From Nectonema munidae (lineage: Eukaryota > Nematomorpha > Nectonematoida > Nectonematidae), in NCBI GenBank assembly GCA_030549495.1, contig JAUIRK010000330.1, positions 1 through 64,000 of the forward strand: a DNA stretch of 64,000 bases, written 5' to 3'. The notes under the pieces were generated by a model, which saw only the letters and a list, made by a program, of their open reading frames with translations, searched no databases and was not told the DNA's origin. This document shows, piece after piece, positions 62,201 to 64,000 of the stretch; positions within the stretch are counted from its first letter, which is position 1, and each line of letters begins with the position of its first letter. A program made the position numbers and the translations under genes.

Positions 62201-62642
62201 TGCTTTTTGTTTATCTTTAATTAATTTTAAAACTTATAAGTTTCTGCATAACCAGGGAGAAATCGTTGCGACATTAACGACAAATTCCTTTTTCCTCGAG
62301 TTTCGCCTTTATGTCAATTTATGTAATAATTTTTTTTGATATTTGTAACATGTTTTTGTTCATGTAATAAAAAAAGGTGTATTTTAAGGAGAAGATCAAG
62401 AATGTTTTCAACAAGTTGACCTCACTAAAGCATCCAAATATTGTTCAGTTTCACGCTTATTGGGCAGATACGAAATCAGATCCTCTCAAGGTTATTTCTA
62501 CTATTTATTTCTACTTCCATTTTATAATATGCAGCACCCTCTCTCTTCTCTTTAGCTCGTGTTCATCACGGAGTACATGGCTGGCTCCATCAAAAGTTTC
62601 ATCCAGAAAACGAAAATAAACAATTCCCATATCCAATTAAAA
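59087..62642 (+). CDS. NRBP1: Nuclear receptor-binding protein (NRBP/Madm), first four exons
   Basis: NRBP proteins are pseudokinase scaffolds found throughout animals (Madm in flies), linked to ER-Golgi transport, growth signalling and protein turnover. Exons 59087-59209, 61336-61458, 62389-62490 and 62556-62642 have AG/GT borders, are all in phase 0, and give 145 codons. Matching blocks: an acidic N-terminus ending ILEESPSGRW, then RDVPGIDAAHLAMD, VVWNEVRFSER, LKHPNIVQFHAYWAD and LVFITEYMAGSIKSF. As in the family, the region where a kinase would have the glycine loop and ATP-binding lysine shows neither. The start is fixed by an in-frame stop directly before the ATG. The family runs to over 500 residues, so the C-lobe and C-terminal exons lie right of the window. 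NRBP1 names the vertebrate relative; the invertebrate gene is single. Confidence 0.93.
59210..59849. other. NRBP intron 1, left part
   Basis: AT-rich, with no exon or repeat that I can support. Confidence 0.35.
59850..61160 (-). mobile_element. DIRS-like retroelement remnant in NRBP intron 1
   Basis: On the - strand, translated pieces include YIDDPLLSAQ followed by a KKSIIAPK and EFLGVMVD pattern (about 60280-60410), the reverse-transcriptase style of DIRS elements, and further left a YIDNNI segment resembling the RNase H part. It is a heavily broken fossil with many breaks and no recognised ends. DIRS versus Ty3-type cannot be settled by eye. Confidence 0.4.
61336..61458 (+). CDS. NRBP1: NRBP exon 2
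   Basis: 123 bp, 41 codons; acceptor ATTTTAG, donor GAA then GTTATC (weak but placed by homology). It carries the VPGIDAAHLAMD and VWNEVRFSER blocks. Confidence 0.92.
61459..62388. other. NRBP intron 2, with a coding-like patch on the - strand
   Basis: The intron is AT-rich except for about 61963-62135, which on the - strand reads with protein-like composition (pieces DQMIGHVAGNSRVKRALMQA and IEDQYDISEEKMKIK). I do not recognise it. It could be a pseudogene, a transposon piece, or an exon of a nested gene. Confidence 0.35.
62389..62490 (+). CDS. NRBP1: NRBP exon 3
   Basis: 102 bp, 34 codons; acceptor TATTTTAAG, donor CTCAAG then GTTATT. It carries LKHPNIVQFHAYWAD, the alpha-C to beta-4 part of the pseudokinase fold. 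Confidence 0.92.
62556..62642 (+). CDS. NRBP1: NRBP exon 4
   Basis: 87 bp, 29 codons; acceptor CTCTTTAG, donor AAA then GTTAGT. It carries LVFITEYMAGSIKSF, the hinge region of the pseudokinase. Confidence 0.92.
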
Positions 62643-63640
62643 GTTAGTTTTTTCAATTACAAGTTACTTCTCTATTTCCTTTAAAAAAATTTTAAATATT
62701 GATTTTTCATTTGCTATATTTATATTACTTTGGCATTTACTATTTTTAATTTTTTTTATATTTTGACCATTAACACGATGAATTTTTTAAAATTTTTTGC
62801 AAAAAATCAGAAACTAAATTAAATTTTCAAAACATAATCAAGGAAGCAAACTTTACTTTCAGCATAGAAGACAGTCAAAAATTGATTTCTTATGTTTAGG
62901 CAATATTCAAAAATAATTATTAAAAAAATTCCTTATACATGTTTTATAAACAAACTTTAAAGCAACTCTTACTTATAAAAAATTATGGGTTGGGGGGGGG
63001 GGGGGGGTCGCTACTTCTTCGCCCCCTGGATATGCGCCCCTGTTTGAAACCTATTTTTCAATAGTGAATTTTTAATGTTGATTGTTTATTATCGATAAGG
63101 TGTTTTAATCTTGATTAATTTTTCTTTTTTCATCAATAAAGTTTTTTACAACACTTGTTTACTATATTTCCACAACATAGGTCAGCACCACTTTGTTAAT
63201 ATTTATTAATTTTAACTTTTAATCTTTAAATTTGTTTCAAGATTATCATAATCTTAATTAATATTTTAAACATTATATCATAAATATCAAGTTACTGAAT
63301 AACGTATATCAACAATGCTAATTAAAATTAATTCTAAATAATACTAATATTACCTTATTTCGACCCCAATGCTTCAATTGTCTTTTATTTGCCTTGATTG
63401 ACCCTCTTACCATCAATTTCCAGAGTAACCATAATGTAATACATTTATTGACAAAAGTTGTATTTGGAAAGAAACGCTAGAGAAAAAAGGACTAAAAATA
63501 AACATACATGAAATTAAATGGATGAAAATATGAGATAATTTGAAGGCAGAAGTTGTAAATTCACATATCGGTCCTTGTGGAGTTTGTACTAAAAGATTCA
63601 AGAGAAGTTCTATTTTTTGTGTAGCATTCTAAGACATTTT
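62643..63640. other. NRBP intron 4 with a possible hAT-like terminus
   Basis: AT-rich and without exons. A G-run at about 62993-63007 followed by GCCCCCTGGATATGCGCCCC and TGTTT (to 63044) is the inverted relative of the terminus at 50929. Confidence 0.4.
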
Positions 63641-63641
63641 T

Positions 63642-64000
63642 TTTAGATATTCTAATATTAAAGGTTGTTTGTATAAAGTTTCAAATTGTAAATGTATCAG
63701 TTGTTTAAATGTAAATCCACTAAATTCAGAGGAAGAAAAGAGAATAATGGTAGGGTATACCGTAATAGAAAGAGTCAACCAACTTGATTATTTAAGCGAA
63801 GTTTTTAATTGAAGATTCATTAGAACATAGGATATTGTCTGATTGGGAACGATTTAAATCCGTAGGTAGTATTTTATGCAGTAACAGTTATTTATATAAA
63901 AACTATGTCAGATCTTGTTTAGTGAATCGAAGTCAAAACTGGCTTTTAAAAGAAATAGAAAAAAGATGAGCAAATAGTAGAAAAATTCGATTGTTGAGAC
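63642..64000 (+). mobile_element. LINE C-terminal fragment at the right edge (RTE-like)
   Basis: Translated pieces MVGYTVIERVNQLDYLSEVF, then DWERFKSVGSILC, then YVRSCLVNRSQNWLLKEIEK resemble the YLGxxF...KxxGSxL...VRSCLVYGSETW...KEIEK region of LINE proteins. Several frame breaks are present. It is cut by the window edge. Confidence 0.5.

Noticed and set aside
63413-63601. 62-codon - strand frame near the right edge
   Set aside because: No motif, no splice context and AT-rich composition; indistinguishable from chance.

Overview
The window looks like nuclear DNA of an animal, most likely an arthropod and possibly a copepod; this is inferred, and no species-specific marker was recognised. 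The host genes have spliced exons in AT-rich DNA crowded with remains of DNA transposons, LINEs, SINEs, duplications and microsatellites. Both recognised host genes belong to animal families: a branched-chain aminotransferase (BCAT) and the pseudokinase NRBP (Madm in flies).

Positions 1-36734 are a head-to-tail array of about eleven units of roughly 3.28 kb plus a partial unit at the left edge. All are on the + strand. Each unit is a fossil copy of part of the L (polymerase) gene of a non-segmented negative-strand RNA virus (Mononegavirales/Jingchuvirales type), with pre-motif A KERELK, motif A DIEQWN, motif C GDNQ, and capping-domain GSTT and HR motifs. Only the last unit runs on into further L sequence (36735-37776). 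The units are nearly identical, are less AT-rich than the flank, and carry a few breaks each.

Immediately to the right, on the - strand, lies a textbook-looking core promoter with a CCAAT box, a three-pentamer heat-shock element, a TATA box and an initiator at ideal spacing. It is followed by an ATG and a short GC-rich reading frame pointing straight into the viral array. Transcription from it would be antisense to the viral gene. This is the most interesting arrangement in the window.

Positions 38.2-42.1 kb hold nested inverted repeats, a 28-bp minisatellite and several local duplications. BCAT occupies 42.7-53.4 kb on the - strand: seven exons join in phase to 295 codons, and both ends of the gene are missing from what I can see. 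Its introns hold a tRNA-like SINE fragment, LINE pieces, a piggyBac-like MITE with TTAA ends, a Tigger remnant, an unassigned transposase remnant, and a hAT-like terminus. A Merlin-like remnant lies just upstream of the first exon seen. Between the genes (53.4-59.1 kb) are SINE copies, one with a clean 15-bp target duplication, and a 393-bp (CAT)n tract. NRBP starts at 59087 on the + strand and four exons (145 codons) are visible. Its first intron holds a DIRS-like retroelement remnant, and a LINE fragment runs off the right edge. BCAT and NRBP are arranged head to head.
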